The translations under genes were made by a program, and so were the position numbers. This document shows positions 53,075 to 64,000 of a DNA stretch of 64,000 nucleotides, one piece after another (within the stretch, counting starts at the first letter, position 1; every line of letters begins with the position of its first letter). The DNA is from Ahaetulla prasina (Eukaryota > Chordata > Lepidosauria > Squamata > Colubridae). Under the pieces are notes generated by a model. The model searched no databases. It was not told the DNA's origin and saw nothing but the letters and a program-made list of their open reading frames with translations. The stretch covers positions 17,767,020 through 17,831,019 of the forward strand of contig NC_080546.1 of the NCBI RefSeq assembly GCF_028640845.1, written 5' to 3'.

Positions 53075-54371
53075 TAACTAAGTATTGCATTTTTTCATAA
53101 AGTCCTTTAAAAATTCCCAAAAAAGAGAATTTCGTATTTCATATTTGATACATATAAGGCCTGTCACACATTGACCACAACATACTATAATATATATATT
53201 GTAAGAGATTCTGCTTTCATTATTTTCTTCTTAAGGTTGTTGAGATTTTAGAACAAAGTAAAAAAAGTTGAAACTATAACAAAGAACATACTATTAAAAA
53301 AAAGGCATACTTAAAATGGTAGGCAGAAAAGTTCTATAAATAAGATTTCTTATCGCTGCTCATGAAATAGGCCTCAACTTGACAAGATCCTAAGTGTATT
53401 CACTCTGAAAGAGCAAATGTAACTCAGCTGGAATGTAAAAATCTTGTTTTGACCCAGTTCTGGCACCTGACCAGAAAGTAATAATCAAGTTAAACAGCAT
53501 TACCAAAACCCATTAACTCTTATTTTATCAAGCCTCAATAGACAATACATACACAGCCGGGACTCCAGGTTTCAAAAAACGATTGTTCATTGTATTTGTT
53601 CATCTTCAGGCTGTGTTCAAAGTACAAGTCTTTCATCTGTGAGACACATCATATTTCTTGCCAAAATTCAACCCTGTTATCCAATACCACCAACAGATTT
53701 GTTTTTCTTTTTGTGGTAAAAGGAAAAAGGATACAGCTTGCAAGTAAACAAAGGAATTAAATCAAACAACACCTGTACAAAGCAACTAAGAGAATTATGG
53801 GCAAAGACTGTTCTCATATGTACTATAGTTTGAGCCATCCCAGGACAGCCTCTATTTATTGGTCAAACCATGAAATTTCTTGTTTGCATAAAACTCAGCT
53901 ATGGTTGTCCATCAGTTAATCTGCACAATGTTTTTTTTTTTTATTATTATACAAACTTAAAAAACTGATTTTAAAAAGACAGCCTTTGTTGGATACAAAA
54001 TTGCACTGTTCAATTATTTTAAAAAAGGAAAATTATATTAAAAAATGTTTTCTGAACAATTATAACAGGTTACTTATAAAAAAACTTTCTTAATTTCAGT
54101 TTGATTCCTAGATTCTTTTTAAATAACATTTCCATACGATTTTCTTATGAACTGTATTTGAAGGAGATTGTATTTCACGGAGCTCTGAAATGGCTGTTGT
54201 GAAATTGAAGGACGCAGAAAAAAATCCATATCAGTTTCACCATCCATAACATTTAACAGTTGGAAAAATTCTGTATTCCACTTTAAGTCTCAACCCTAAT
54301 TATTTGTTCTAACTTCGCTGTGTATCAGATATTCATAGCTGTATCGTGTGGTCTTGAATAAATATCTTTAT
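53075..54371. other. GPRIN3 upstream intron stretch without recognised features
   Basis: AT-rich unique-looking sequence. Nothing supported. Confidence 0.4.
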
Positions 54372-54613
54372 AGCAATAGCACTTAGACTTATATACCACT
54401 TTACAGTGTTTTACAGCCCTCTCTAAGAGGTTTACAAAGAGAAGGATATTGCCCCCAACAATCTGGGTCCTGATTTTACCCACCTCGGAAGAATGGAAGG
54501 CTGAGTCCATCTTGAGCTTGGTGAGATTTGAACTGCCAGATTGCAGGCAGCTGGCAGTCAGCAGAAGTAGCCTGCAGTACTGCACTCTAACCACTGCGCC
54601 ACTGTGGCTCATA
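54372..54613 (-). mobile_element. tRNA-derived SINE, reversed
   Basis: AGCAATAGCACTTAGACTTA at the left and ACCACTGCGCCACTGTGGCTC at the right are the reverse complement of the 42203 SINE ends. Confidence 0.85.
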
Positions 54614-54772
54614 TAATAAATCTTATGCTTACAAGCTGACAAAAGTGATACACAATTAATTCACTTTTTGACTGATTTAAGAGGCTTGGTTGTTTATACA
54701 AGTTTTGAATGTACGAGCCTTATTCATACTTAATATAAAATGTAGTTTGTTTGTTTTGGACTTATTACTCAG

Positions 54773-55048
54773 TATGGGGTGGTGCTGGGCTTATCAGCTG
54801 GAAAGCTGGCAATCCAGGTTTGAGACCCGAGCACACGCAACAGGGTGAGCTCCCGTCCTTGCCTCAACTCCTGCCAATCTAGCAGTTCAAAAACATTCAA
54901 ATGTGAGTAGATAAATAGGTAGGAAGGTAATAGTGCTACATAATTGCGTGATGGCCACATACCAGTGGGAATGTGTTCAGACAGCGCTGGCTCAATAGCT
55001 TTGACACTGAGATGATCATCAACCCCTATAGTCAGCAAAGACCAGGGG
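54773..55048 (+). mobile_element. BovB-tailed tRNA SINE (Sauria-like), diverged
   Basis: GTGCTGGGCTTATCAGCTGG, GTGAGCTCCCGTCCTTGCC, TCTAGCAGTTCAAAAACATTC, GACAGCGCTGGCTC and CAACCCCTATAGTCAG match the SINE in order. The tail is lost. Confidence 0.78.
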
Positions 55049-55459
55049 GGTAAAATCCACAAGGATTTCTTAACTTTTTAAAAATTCAGTATCACAAATT
55101 GGGCAAAACAGTTTATAAAATAAATTGTCCAAGCTTTAATGTTAAAAGTAAGCTGTTTAATTTTGGTAATATTACCTGGCATTAAAAAGGTTTTGTTGAA
55201 GTAGTTTATTCAGAATTCAGCCTTATAAAATAAAATTAAAACTTAGTACAGAATTCAGCCAATGCTGAAGTTGTCCTATGCACAGTTGTCCTATGGCTTT
55301 CATAGAACCTTGTATGATCCAAAGTTCCACTTTTAGAAGACTTCAATGGACAAATTTCAGATAATGTAATCAGTAAGTTGGAAAGAGCCCCTAGTTGAAT
55401 GCCCTGCTTACTGCACAAAATCCAATACAGCATGCAATCCACCCTGGTTTTAAGATTTT

Positions 55460-55668
55460 ATGGTTAAGACACTGGGCTAGAAAGCAAAAGAGTGTGAGTT
55501 CAAGTCCTGCCTCTGCCATGAAAGCCACTGGGTGACCTTAGGCTGACCACTCTCTCTCTCCCTCCAACTCACCTCACAGGGTTGTTGTGGGGAAAATAGG
55601 AAGCTCTACTGGATATATTTGCTGCCTTGAGTTATTTGTAAACACAATAAAGGTAGGATATAAAAAAA
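55460..55668 (+). mobile_element. tRNA-derived SINE, second family
   Basis: GGTTAAGACACTGGGCTAG, GTGTGAGTTCAAGTCCTGCC (B-box), CTCACCTCACAGGGTTGTTG, CTGCCTTGAGTTATTTGTAA and AATAAAGGTAGGATATAAAA form a complete SINE pattern. Confidence 0.8.
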
Positions 55669-57225
55669 ACAAAACAAATCACAGCAGTTCTGAGATTCAG
55701 CCACCGGTCCTTCCAAACATAACTGGATTATAGTCAGTTGCCACTATAATGGCTATTGTGCTAAAATTAAGGTCTTCTTTTCACTAGAGATTGGATAGTT
55801 ACAGTCTTTTATTTTTCTGTCTACCATTAGAATTTTTTTTAAAAAAAAAGATAGTTCCACACAAAGAAAACAATTTTTTGAAGCTGTCTTGTTTCCAATT
55901 CACTCAAAAGCTATGTCAATATTGTGCACAGAGGAAAACGAAAGGCAAACAGCTTAACAAAAGTAGTCTACAGCAACCTATCTTAGACCCCAACACTGTA
56001 GGGCATTGCAATATCTCTAAGATCAAAACCGAAGTGTGAATGAGGTTTTTTTTATTGGGGACAAACCCCTTCGGAATGCAAAAAGTTGGACAGTCTAACC
56101 AGTCCAACTATTGCTCCAAGTTCCTTTTCAAGATTCAAACTATTACAAGCTTATCATTTAAATAGCCTGAAATGATTGCATTGCAGGTAGTTCTTGCAAT
56201 TTCTGCAGGATACAGAAATAATTTTAGTGTGTTGTCACCAGTATGAACTACCTTTGCCCTACCCATTTCCCCCCCCTGAAAAACGTATCTTGATTTTCAC
56301 ATATAAACAGGGACTAGATAATGGGGCTGAATTTGCCCAACTCACTTTGAAGATAAAAATCAATAACGTAGCAAAATGCGCAAGCGTTCGTTGCTTTTAT
56401 GATGATGGAAGACCTTGAGGAAGTTAATAAAACTCTTACTGAATGAAGAGATTGATTCACTTTTTGTTAGGGAACCTAAATACAGAATTTAAAACAAATT
56501 TGACCTTTGCAATCTATTGCATATAGGTATGGGTGGTGGAGTTGGGTTCCCTATTTTGTTGTGTTTCAGTGACTGTGAATTTTGATGATTATGGTATAAT
56601 ATAAAAATTAGAGAAACCCAGGTTCATACCCATGAATACTGTGTGGCATGAAAACTAAGGCAATGTTTCTTTGTGCTTTGCAAAGTGTATGGTAAAAGCA
56701 AACCTAAAAAAAACAACTGAATTATATCTTCAGAACCAGAGGATTAAAAAAAAAGCTATACAATTCTAACTAATTATTTCCCCCATGACAGCACAAAGAA
56801 AAGAACCAAAACGTTATGTAGAAAGCAGTGACTATTTTTCTAAAATAATGCCCATCAGTGTCATGGACAAAGTATGCATTAGGAATAAAAAATGCCATTT
56901 TGCTGCTATGTGTATACAGTATCCAAATAAATATTGTCTTGTCTGCTTTTCAGCTGCCCAGATTGTTGGAATACATGTTAGAATATATTTTGTATTGCAA
57001 CAACTACAGAATTATTCAGCCAGTAGATGGCAGTGTTTAATTTACATCTATGGTTAAAATCTATGGTTCTTTATGTTCTGAAGACAGTTTCCTGTTACAG
57101 TTTAACAGCTGAGCAGTAAAGCAGTAAAGCACATGGTGACTGTACTCTTTCTTTGCTCTGTGATGGTGAACAGAATTTCTAACACAGACAAAGCAGCCAA
57201 TAAGAAACAGAGCTCCTACTAGACT
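55669..57225. other. GPRIN3 upstream intron stretch without recognised features
   Basis: No CpG island or supported exon. Short ORFs have no family similarity. Confidence 0.4.
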
Positions 57226-57306
57226 GGTGTTTCTCAATCTTGCAACTTTAAGAGGTGTAGACTTCAGCTCCTAGAATTCCTAGCCAGCATGGTTGAGAAA
57301 TGTTGT
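57226..57306. mobile_element. Family P-type MITE with 8-bp target duplication
   Basis: Starts GGTGTTTCTCAATCTTGC, ends ATGGTTGAGAAATGTTGT, and is flanked by ACTAGACT at 57218-57225 and 57307-57314. Confidence 0.87.
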
Positions 57307-57682
57307 ACTAGACTATATAGCAATAGCACATTTGAAGAAGGGATTATCTAAAAAAAAAAGATGTTTATCTATAGAAAATTCAGTTTACATTTCCAACAAC
57401 ATTTTGTTTAAAATTCTTCAGGAACCACAACTTTGCTCAGGGTCTTCACTACTGCCACTAAGAGAAGATAATGTTGAGTCATATGGGCAAGTGATCTGCC
57501 CGTTATACCACAGTTTCCATAGTTCCTATAGCAAAGGGTGGCTTTAAAGTAGAGTATTTGGACCATAAATGAAGACCTGTCAACAAATTAAGATATTCTA
57601 TATACATTTGGGTGATTGCAACCATTCCAGCTTGATACTCTCTTGGTAAACCAATGTAGGAAGCCTCAGCTCTGTTTTTTGC
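57307..57682. other. Intronic/upstream stretch without recognised features
   Basis: No recognisable gene or repeat. Confidence 0.35.
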
Positions 57683-57800
57683 TGACAGAGGCACCGTGGG
57701 CCAGTCCTTCGCTGTTTCCAGGACAGCCCTGCAGGTCAGATCTAAGCACCCTGCAGGCCGAATCCAGCCCCCCGGGCCTTGAGTTTGACACCTGTTTTAG
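57683..57800. mobile_element. Family C MITE fragment
   Basis: Carries CAGATCTAAGCACCCTGCAGG and the end GGGCCTTGAGTTTGACACCTG. The left end is lost. Confidence 0.65.
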
Positions 57801-58337
57801 AAGAACTCTGCCCTGGCTTTGGTAGGTTCTGCAAATGAGTCCAGTGAACTTGCAGAGTGTTTCACCTTCCCAATTTCAAATCCAGTTTTTCCTGTCTTTA
57901 AAGCTGCAGCTTTAAAGACAAGAACTACCCAAAACTGATGGGTGGCCATGGTGAACAGGTTGGGCAGGCAGTATGAAGTGCTATTTGCATGTTTGAAAGT
58001 TTTCAAACAGAGGAAGCATAATGAACATGGAGCAAAGTGGAAGAAGAAAACAGCTCGTGGGTTTTTCCCTATTTTTTCCCCACAAAAGGAAATGTAAGAA
58101 TAGTTTTAAAAAAAGTCAACTGCTGCTGTGAACATGAAAACACATTTCTGATTGTTATTAGTTTTTATTATTATCACCGTATTATTATCTCCAAATTGTT
58201 GCAGGAACACCACCCAGCTTATTTGAGACCAACTGGCTGAGAAATTCATACTAGAAATAAGAGCTGTTTGCCCTCCATTTTCGTGTATGTTAATTTTCTT
58301 CAACATCTGTAGTGAAGAATAGCTTGTTTAACACTCC
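57801..58337. other. Intronic/upstream stretch without recognised features
   Basis: A short inverted pair near 57895-57920 (CTTTAAAGCTGC / GCAGCTTTAAAG) is the only structure noticed. Confidence 0.35.
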
Positions 58338-58345
58338 CTCTAATT

Positions 58346-58932
58346 CATGGATATCAAACTCGATTATATTGAGGGCCGCATCAGGGTTGTGTTTGACTTC
58401 GGGGGGCCGGGGTGGGCATGGCTGGGGTGGGCGTGGCCAGCTCGATGTCACTTGTGTCAGGGGCACCTGTGGTGGCCAAGTGATAAGGAAGGATTCCCCT
58501 CAGACCCTCCCTCACTCTCATTGAAATCATCCTTCCTTCCTTCCCTCTTCCTTATTTTTTCCTTCCCCTTTCCTTATTTTTACTTCCTTGCTCTCTTCCC
58601 ATCGTCCCATCTTTTTCTTTTCTCTTTCCCTTTCTCTTTTCCTGTCCCTTCTTGCACGCTCAAATGCTAAAGGGGAAACATTTCTCCTTTTGTTTTGTTT
58701 TTAGTTTGTTTTGCTAGCCCTCTGCCAGAGAAATCTGAGCTGCCCCGTTTTTGGCCGTGATGGCCTCTGCAGCCTTCTGCCAGCCAAAATGGAGCTGGTG
58801 GGGGGCCGCGGGGGGCCCCCGAGCTCCATTTTCACTGGAGAGGCACTGAGGACTGGTCCTTTGCTGTTTCTTGGGTGGCCCCGAGGGCCAGATCTAAGCA
58901 TCCCATGGGCCGGATTGAATTTGACACTCCTG
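58346..58932. mobile_element. Family C hAT-like MITE, long copy with 8-bp target duplication
   Basis: Starts CATGGATATCAAACTCGATT, ends GAATTTGACACTCCTG, and is flanked by CTCTAATT at 58338-58345 and 58933-58940. A pyrimidine-rich block (CCTTCCTTCC) lies at about 58528-58655. The ORF across it is not a gene. Confidence 0.87.
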
Positions 58933-59251
58933 CTCTAATTCCTACCTACCCACCTCTGCCAGATGTGTAGGACTCCCCCCCGCCGAATTTCTGGACAGTA
59001 TATTTGAACATTCTAGGCTTTAAATTAAATTAAATTGGGGAAGACCAGCTTAAAATGTCCTTGCCTTCTCTCACCCTTCTTATATTTATCAACTGGGCTA
59101 ATGTTTTTATAATTCTCTTCTGTTGCACTTGATAAACCACACATCCGAAAGTGAGAGCAAATAGTGATTAATAGCTGAGAAATGGACATCAGTATAAGTA
59201 GTAAAAATGTTATGCCATCCCAGCACTCTAAGGCCTAACGTCCATTTTTTT

Positions 59252-59555
59252 ACAGGTAGTCCTCAACTTATGTCTGGTTGCTTAGACACTGAAGTTACAA
59301 TGGATCCCTCAAAAGTTACTTATTCTGAAGCTATGACAGCAGCTTCCGTCGCACTTCCTGTTTCTGGAAAAAAGTGGTCATTGGGTAAAATCTATTCATT
59401 TAACAATTGCAGCGTTCACTTAATGACCACCACAAAAAATAATAATAATGTAAAATTGGGCCAGGTTACACGATGTCCCACTTAGCAACTGCAATGACCT
59501 ACAACTGTAATTCCAGGGTTAATTACAGTCGTAAGCTGATGCCTATTTGTATTCA
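59252..59555. mobile_element. Family A element, diverged
   Basis: Left ACAGGTAGTCCTCAACTTATG, interior AACAATTGCAGCGTTCACTTAA, degraded right end GTCGTAAGCTGATGCC. Confidence 0.65.
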
Positions 59556-60626
59556 AAGCAAAGTCATGTAAAAGGTCTAATGCAAAAGTTCCCCTATCAC
59601 ATTTTGTGCTGCCCTGTTTAAAATAAGACCTGCACTTATAGAAGCCAGCAATCCTGTGTGTGGCTCCAGAGATCTCCCACCATTGTAATTAAATAGTAAT
59701 TTTCAACGAGACAGGAGGAGAGAATATTTTAGAGAATGAGTACCTTAATTATAGATTCAAGTACAAGTGAAATTAAATCAGATTTTGTTTTTGTCCTGGT
59801 CTCACCCAATACTAGGGGTTATGCAGCTGTTGACATATGAATTTTTTAAAAAAGGATGCTTCAGAAGAAATTTTGGTTCACTTGTTGGTGTCCCCTTAAA
59901 GATGGTGTGCTTTGGGGCGACAAGGGGGAGCTGTACAGCAAATGTGAAGTCCCAGACAAATATGTTTGGGTTAAAGACAAAGTTAGTAGATGCACAACCT
60001 TGTTTTACCTTGTTGGTGCCTCTGAAATTAAAAATATTAGGGATTGTGTGCCTACAAGTAAATAAGCCTATATAAGTGTACGGAGTTTTACAGATAAGCT
60101 CTATAACAAGGTATGTATAATTGATATAATTAGTCAGCATTTAATAGAAGGGAAAACCCCCAATTACTTAAGGTGTGAATAGCATCCTAAAGCCTCAGAT
60201 CCTGCTTCTGGGGCCAATCCAAAGATTGCTCCCAAGTTACCATTTTTGAGAGATGTGCATAGTAATTACATAAATGAGAACCAATTACATTTAATTAATG
60301 TGAGCTGAACTGTGAATTCAATCCAATTAGGCTTTTGCCTTGGCTTTGGCCATTTCTTAGTTCTGGTCAACTACTTTCTGAAGTTTGGGTCTTAGTTTGA
60401 TACCGAAACCACCAATATATTCTCCACCTGAAAAGAAAGCCATTCAACCATGATTGAATGGGATAACTTCTGTCAGCTGAACCTCAACAACTTTATTAGC
60501 CTTGCTAATAAAAAGAAATGAAGGAAAACAGAATGGGAAAGAGGGAGAAAGAAAAAGAAGAATAAATTTGTGCCAAACGGAGATGTGCAGCTATTCAGAT
60601 CGAGAGAGGAAAGGGCACATCCTTAA
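59556..60626. other. Stretch without recognised genes
   Basis: Overlapping frames at 59767-60140 on both strands have no family similarity. Nothing assigned. Confidence 0.4.
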
Positions 60627-60898
60627 CAGAGTAACAGAGTTGGAAGGGACCTTGCCGGTCTTCTAGTCCAACCCTCTGCTCAAGCAGGAGACCCTATATC
60701 AGGGGTATCAAACTTGCAGCCCATGGGCCAGATGCGTCACGTGCTGGCCACACCCACGCCCGGTTTAGCAAAGGGGAAAAAAGTCCCAATACGTCATGTG
60801 ACGCCACCATGACAACCTGAGTTTGACATCCCTGCCCTATATCACTTCAGACAAATGGTTCTCCAATCTCTTCTTGGAAATCTCCAGGATTGGAGCCC
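60627..60898 (-). mobile_element. CR1 LINE 3' end, reversed, carrying a MITE
   Basis: CAGAGTTGGAAGGGACCTTG and CTAGTCCAACCCTCTGCTC, then after the insertion CACTTCAGACAAATGGTTC and CCAATCTCTTCTTGG, match the antisense CR1 end at 4280-4380. Confidence 0.87.
60700..60834. mobile_element. Family C hAT-like MITE in CR1, 8-bp target duplication
   Basis: Starts CAGGGGTATCAAACTTGCAG, ends GAGTTTGACATCCCTG, and is flanked by CCCTATAT at 60692-60699 and 60835-60842. Confidence 0.92.
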
Positions 60899-62590
60899 TT
60901 TAAGGTCCATCTTTAAAGGAGACACACCTTTTCTTGGGCTTGCATTTAGCTGCAGACACCCAGAAAATAAGCATTTGAGTTAAGCAGGCTCTAAGGGCAC
61001 TATTAGCCCAGCCCAAAGCACTATTAAGCCCAGCCCAAAGCTGGATGGTTCGTTTTGCCTAGTGTAAGTTAGCCCAAATAATCACACAAAGGTGGGTGGT
61101 AACATTTTGAAAAATGTTATTTCGGCGCGGTTTAAGAATTTACACTTCGGACTAACATCTCAAACTAAGCGACTGCATGTCCTCACAACAGGTGTTTGTA
61201 CAGTTCCTACATTACATCCGATTTCTGATTGGCTGACGAAATTCACCTCACCACACACCTTAACTTTTGGCGGGCTTTTTTAAAAAAAATATCCAGGTAG
61301 TTTTTTCCTAACTCTCTCATAGGGGCCCCCAGTACTGGGGCGCCCTTTTCTTTTAGGAACTTCTAGTACCTTCTTGTGGTGCCATCACCATGATTTGTTG
61401 CATTTTGTTGGTGTTTCCTTAAGCACCTACTTTCCTTGGCTGCACAGATACCTTTAACTGCAATGGAAGAGCTCTATATGACACTCATGCAGATAAAGTG
61501 AACAAAACTAGTCATATTCACATTTAGAATTAAAAGCAAAAAAGGTTCAGGAACTGCTCACCATGTCTACGTATAGCAATTCATGTATAATAGCGTACCA
61601 AGATCTCAATAGTTCCAGAGTATCTTGTTTTGGACTGAAAAAGAGGGGAAACCACCTGACACTTAACAAACTGCTTTCAGCTTATCTACTAATCAGGTGT
61701 GCAGGTCTGTGTTACAGGAAAGCTGCCATACTTAGAAAAAAATGTCTTCTGTCCTTAATTCAGAAGATGGTGCTTCTATACTAATAAGCATCGGTTATAA
61801 AGCCATTTTTCACAACTTCCACGGAAAATCCCCAATCACTGTCTCTAATTAATATTCTGTTTTTTTAAAAAAAATAAAATAATACAATATGATAATGCAC
61901 CAATAACACATTCTTTAAACTCTATTAACTTAGAAACTAATTTTACTGTAGTCCTGATTTTATGCTAAGACTAATTGCTAATTGCTAATTGCTGATGCTT
62001 GAAGTTGATTCTTCTCTGGATAACTTTACTGAAAAGAAATCAAATACAGATACTGAAGAAGTCAAATGTGTTTTGATTTTTGAGGCAGAAACAATATAAA
62101 TTGAATAATATCAAGGTAGAATACTTAATTCTTCCAGTCTTAATTTAAAACGATATGCTATAATCCAGGTTAATATAAATATATTTGGAGGGATCAACAA
62201 CATATTTAGCTTCAGGTATAATGCACGTTTAACAGCACTGCAAAACTGAGCATTAACCACCTGTTGCCAATGGCAGAGGGAGGGAGGAGGTGGTCTAGTG
62301 AGCTCGGCTTTAAAATTCATTTAAAAACTTGGTTTCTTCAAACTGCATAGAAGTATTGCAGGGAAAAACCACAACTGCCCCAAAGACCCAAACGGCAATA
62401 TTTCCACTCCATCTTATAATTATACTTCCTAATGCTTCCTAATCTTAGATTAAGGCAGTGCTCCACTAATTAACTTTCTACTCCCAAATCACCCAACCTT
62501 GTACTAATTAAAACACAGGATTCTGCAATTTATATATACTGTTTAGAAATGGAGCAACTTGCATAAAACTGGCCAAAGTATTCTAGACTG
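60899..62590. other. Stretch without recognised genes
   Basis: AT-rich, no supported exon and no identified repeat. Confidence 0.4.
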
Positions 62591-63176
62591 CAGTTACTAC
62601 AATCGTGGCCAAAATTGTGGAAACCTTTTGGGATAAATGTATTTTTGAGGTTTGATGGCTAATAACACCACTTCTTTGGGGGAGTTTCAAGATAATCATA
62701 TTCCACTGCTGGAATGGCCTGGGAATAGCCCAGATGTTAACCCAGTTGAAAATCTATGGAGCTGACTCAAGAAACTTGTTAGTCAGAAGTGACCCAACAA
62801 TAAAACCCAGTTAATAGAAGCAATCATTCTACCTTGGTTTCACATTGTAACAACTAAAACACTTGGTTCACTCCAGGGGAATACGTTGTAAGGCTATAAT
62901 TCATGCTGAAGCTTACCCAACTAATTATTAACTATGTGATAATTTTTGTATATCTCATTTTTTCTATGTGTTTCACTTTTTTCTTTATACTGTAACTGCT
63001 ATTCTAATAGCAAATCTTTCATAAAAGTTATTGCATGACATTCTTGACTAAATTATCTTTCAACTGATTTAAAATTTTATGGTACTACTCCAAAAAAAAG
63101 GTGCTGTTATTAGCTAGTTTTAGAAAATACACTTTTCCCAAAAGGTTTCTACAATTTTGGCCACTACTGTACTGTA
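62591..63176 (+). mobile_element. Tc1-type DNA transposon relic
   Basis: Inverted ends: GGCCAAAATTGTGGAAACC with TTTTGGGATAAATGTATTTT on the left, and TACACTTTTCCCAAAAGG with TTTCTACAATTTTGGCC on the right. Near 62708 it encodes [15 protein letters not shown], the region ending in the last catalytic acidic residue of Tc1-like transposases (E of ENLW), followed by a stop. Most of the transposase is deleted. Confidence 0.85.
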
Positions 63177-63303
63177 GCTAGATGGAAAAATGAACTGGAG
63201 CTATATCAAACTGTATTTTTGAGCTAGAAACCTACATTTTAAAGGAATGTGTTTGAGAAACAACAGCACCTGTCTGATCTTGCTTCAGTTGAGAAACCAA
63301 GTA

Positions 63304-63530
63304 GAGCCGTGGTGATGCAGCGGTTAGAATGCAGTATTGCAGGCTGACTCTGCTCACTGACAGAAGTTCAATCCTGACCGGCTGAAGGTTAATTCAGCCC
63401 TCCCTCCTTCTGAGGTTGGTAAAATGGGAACACAGATTGTTGGGGCAATATGCTGACTTTGTAAATCGCTTAGAGAGTGCTGTAAAGCACTGTGAAATGG
63501 GATATAAGTCTAAGCGCTATTGCTATTGCT
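63304..63530 (+). mobile_element. tRNA-derived SINE with short target duplication
   Basis: GAGCCGTGGTGATGCAGCGG through TATAAGTCTAAGCGCTATTG, flanked by AAGTA at 63299-63303 and 63531-63535. Family of 42203. Confidence 0.85.
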
Positions 63531-63725
63531 AAGTAGGGTTGGGTATGGTTGCTATTCACATGGGAATTTCCAGGGAACATCAGAAATGAAAGCTACATTG
63601 GGAAATTGTACAAAAATATCTTAGAAGAAGCAATAATAAGTGTTTGGGTATGGGCCAAGAGAAGGCCAAGTCAGTATTTGTGAAGACATTAGAACTGAGC
63701 ACAGCTTAAAAGAGTCTTTACCAAT

Positions 63726-64000
63726 GGCCACAACTGGGGATCAGAATTTCAGTGGCTAAGCAAGCCAGCTGTTAAGTGAGTCATACCTGATTTTACAATC
63801 TATTTTTTATCCTGGTTGTTATTCAAATCCTTACAGTTAAGGTAATCAAGTAGCCATTACATGAATCCAGTTTCCCCCACTGACTTGGCTTGTCCAAAGT
63901 TGACTGGGGTGATCACGTGACCCTGAGATGCTGCAACCATCGTGGACACAGGCCAATTGCCAAATGCCCAAATTTTGATCACGTGACCATGGAGATGCCA
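63726..64000. mobile_element. Family A element, cut by window edge
   Basis: Left half with GCTGTTAAGTGAGTCATACC, TGACTTGGCTTGTCC, GGTGATCACGTGACC and TTTTGATCACGTGACCATGG. Confidence 0.7.

Noticed and set aside
59767..60140. Overlapping ORFs of about 100 codons on both strands
   Set aside because: No recognisable motif and mutually overlapping frames; no splice or promoter context.

Overview
This window is vertebrate nuclear DNA and almost certainly squamate, most likely snake. It holds two spliced host genes of the conserved FAM13A-GPRIN3 neighbourhood in a dense bed of transposon copies. The snake assignment rests on CR1-type LINE 3' ends carrying (AATAG)n/(ATTCT)n tails, BovB-tailed tRNA-derived SINEs, and many very short non-autonomous hAT-like elements. 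There are no bacterial-style operons, tRNAs, rRNAs or CRISPR arrays.

Layout. Positions 1-13,411 hold the 5' part of FAM13A on the minus strand. Three coding exons join in frame: exon 1 at 13,385-13,411 (nine codons, inside a CpG island), exon 2 at 8,064-8,256 and exon 3 at 3,622-3,831. They encode the N-terminus and the first half of the RhoGAP domain. The gene runs off the left edge. The CpG island (about 13,178-13,785) is its promoter and is bracketed by two oppositely oriented copies of the same LINE tail. Positions 13,786-46,450 are a roughly 33-kb intergenic region made largely of repeats: L2-like, CR1 and jockey/CR1-like LINE fragments, split SINEs, a solo LTR, a 24-bp minisatellite and many short elements with 8-bp target duplications. 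Positions 46,451-48,848 hold the single coding exon of GPRIN3 on the minus strand, with a short 5' UTR and a splice acceptor. Positions 48,849-64,000 are most simply the first intron or upstream region of GPRIN3. No second CpG island is visible there, so the GPRIN3 promoter probably lies beyond the right edge.

How the parts relate. Both genes point left, so GPRIN3 ends about 33 kb upstream of the FAM13A promoter. The order matches the mammalian GPRIN3-FAM13A order, but the TIGD2 gene that lies between them in mammals is not seen. The genes are not known to act together. FAM13A is a putative Rho GTPase-activating protein, and GPRIN3 is a membrane-associated partner of Gi/o-type G proteins in neurons.

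I see no credible undescribed gene system. The most unusual structures are the fourfold tandem LINE-tail array with ATTCT repeats just inside FAM13A intron 1, the inverted LINE tails flanking the promoter, several datable transposon-in-transposon nests, and the 24-bp minisatellite.
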